A stretch of 64,000 bases of DNA from Solilutibacter pythonis (lineage in GTDB: Bacteria; Pseudomonadota; Gammaproteobacteria; Xanthomonadales; Xanthomonadaceae). Within the stretch, counting starts at the first letter, position 1. The number at the start of each line of letters is the position of its first letter. The stretch lies in NCBI RefSeq assembly GCF_003697345.1, contig NZ_RFLY01000002.1, positions 62,001-126,000 on the forward strand, given 5' to 3'. The translations under genes and the position numbers were made by a program. Shown one piece after another: positions 63,301-64,000 of the stretch. Under the pieces are notes generated by a model that was given only the letters and a program-made list of their open reading frames with translations, had not been told where the DNA came from and did no database searches.

Positions 63301-64000
63301 GCACCGATACGACGACGCGTCCGCGTGGCGGCTGGGGCGAGGTCCTGCTGACCGCGCTGGCGCCGGTGATCTGGGGCACCACTTACATCGTCACCACCGA
63401 ACTGCTGCCGCCCGGCAAGCCGTTCACCGCGGCCCTGCTGCGGGTACTGCCGGCCGGCCTGTTGCTGGTGGCATGGACACGCTGCCGGCCTGGTCCGTCC
63501 GCCTTGCTGAAGTTGCTGGCGTTGGGGGCGCTCAACATCACCGTGTTCCAAGCCCTGCTGTTCGTGGCCGCGTACCGGCTGCCGGGGGGGCTGGCGGCCG
63601 TGCTCGGCGCGATCCAGCCGCTGATCGTGATGGCATTGATCTGGGCTTTCGATAGCCGAAAGCCACGGATTTTCGCGGTGCTCGCGGCATCGATGGGAAT
63701 CGTCGGCATGGTGATGCTCTTGCTGGCGCCGGGCGCGCGCTGGGATGCCATCGGTGTGCTGGCGGCGCTCGCCGGTGCCGTCTGCATGGCCGTCGGCACC
63801 TGGCTCATCCAGCGTTGGCGCCTGCCGATGCCGGTGCTGGCCCTGACCGGCTGGCAGTTGTTGCTTGGCGGTCTGCTGCTGTTGCCGCTGGTGCTGGCGG
63901 GCGAGGGATGGCCCGCGGCGATGACGCCGCGCCATCTCCTGGGGTATGGCTATCTCTGCCTGTTCGGGGCGGTGATTTCCTATGCCCTGTGGTTCCGTGG
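63297..64000 (+). CDS. EamA/DMT-superfamily transporter (3' end beyond the window)
   Basis: About 234 residues are visible from a TTG start. They form several membrane helices of the EamA domain: ALAPVIWGTTYIVTTELLPPGKPFTAALLRVLPAGLLLV at the start, ITVFQALLFVAAYRLPGGLAAVLGAIQPLIV, and the second EamA unit from WDAIGVLAALAGAVCMAVGTWLIQRW. The family carries metabolites or amino acids out of the cell; the PecM/RhtA-like group is closest. The C-terminal helices lie past the window end. The TTG overlaps the stop of the small ORF upstream. Confidence 0.82.
   Translation, partial: MSTDTTTRPRGGWGEVLLTALAPVIWGTTYIVTTELLPPGKPFTAALLRVLPAGLLLVAWTRCRPGPSALLKLLALGALNITVFQALLFVAAYRLPGGLAAVLGAIQPLIVMALIWAFDSRKPRIFAVLAASMGIVGMVMLLLAPGARWDAIGVLAALAGAVCMAVGTWLIQRWRLPMPVLALTGWQLLLGGLLLLPLVLAGEGWPAAMTPRHLLGYGYLCLFGAVISYALWFR

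Overview
The window is a GC-rich chromosomal segment of a gammaproteobacterium, most likely a member of the Xanthomonadaceae (Lysobacter/Pseudoxanthomonas/Xanthomonas relatives). This rests on gene content and order: phoB-phoR-ppk1-ppx in one overlapping run, ffh near rpsP-rimM-trmD-rplS, rimP-nusA-infB-rbfA-truB, a creB-creC-creD set, a large TonB-dependent receptor, and at the left edge a gene pair that looks like a type IV secretion effector and its lipoprotein inhibitor. The family assignment is inferred from protein resemblance; no search was run.

Layout. 1-6.0 kb: effector/immunity-like pair, a secreted glycerophosphodiesterase, a di-heme cytochrome c peroxidase-like protein and a TonB receptor; a second, decayed copy of the radA start region lies at about 2.04-2.14 kb. 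6.1-8.2 kb: radA behind a leader with three mutually pairing arms, then a degenerate type I-F-like CRISPR array without cas genes. 8.2-14.1 kb: a RES/Xre toxin-antitoxin pair and a marR-OMF-emrA-emrB efflux operon. 14.2-20.8 kb: ypjD-like gene, ffh, a membrane protein, an M48 protease and the rpsP-rimM-trmD-rplS cluster. 20.9-23.4 kb: a gene-poor stretch, apparently less GC-rich, with a relic type I-C-like CRISPR array, a VOC protein and a small membrane protein. 23.4-29.5 kb: mfd, a GNAT acetyltransferase, a DUF808 protein and rlmJ. 29.5-34.1 kb: creB-creC and creD, with a diguanylate cyclase inserted on the opposite strand whose tail is read antisense through the end of creC; creD is preceded by a cre-tag-like site. 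34.2-37.8 kb: M28 peptidase, PAP2 phosphatase, glycosyltransferase. 37.9-43.6 kb: the phosphate/polyphosphate operon phoB-phoR-ppk1-ppx behind a Pho-box-like site. 43.7-49.6 kb: BepA-like protease, grxC, a CMD/AhpD-like protein, NAD-type isocitrate dehydrogenase, a 14-copy 9-bp tandem repeat, an NhaC-type antiporter and a Bax-inhibitor-1-like protein. 49.7-50.5 kb: five tRNA genes (Pro, Arg, His, Lys, Leu). 50.6-56.6 kb: a GntP-type permease, a transporter-fused hybrid histidine kinase and a LuxR-type response regulator, the last two separated by twin 113-bp hairpin repeats. 56.9-64 kb: rimP-nusA-infB-rbfA, truB, a small ORF and a truncated DMT-type exporter.

Most genes are housekeeping. The unusual content is non-coding: two CRISPR relics of different types with no cas genes in the window, the radA leader and its duplicate, the twin hairpin element between the two signalling genes, and the transcriptional entanglement of the cre genes with the cyclase. 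Start codons were moved from the longest possible position wherever a Shine-Dalgarno sequence, signal peptide or family N-terminus argued for an internal start.
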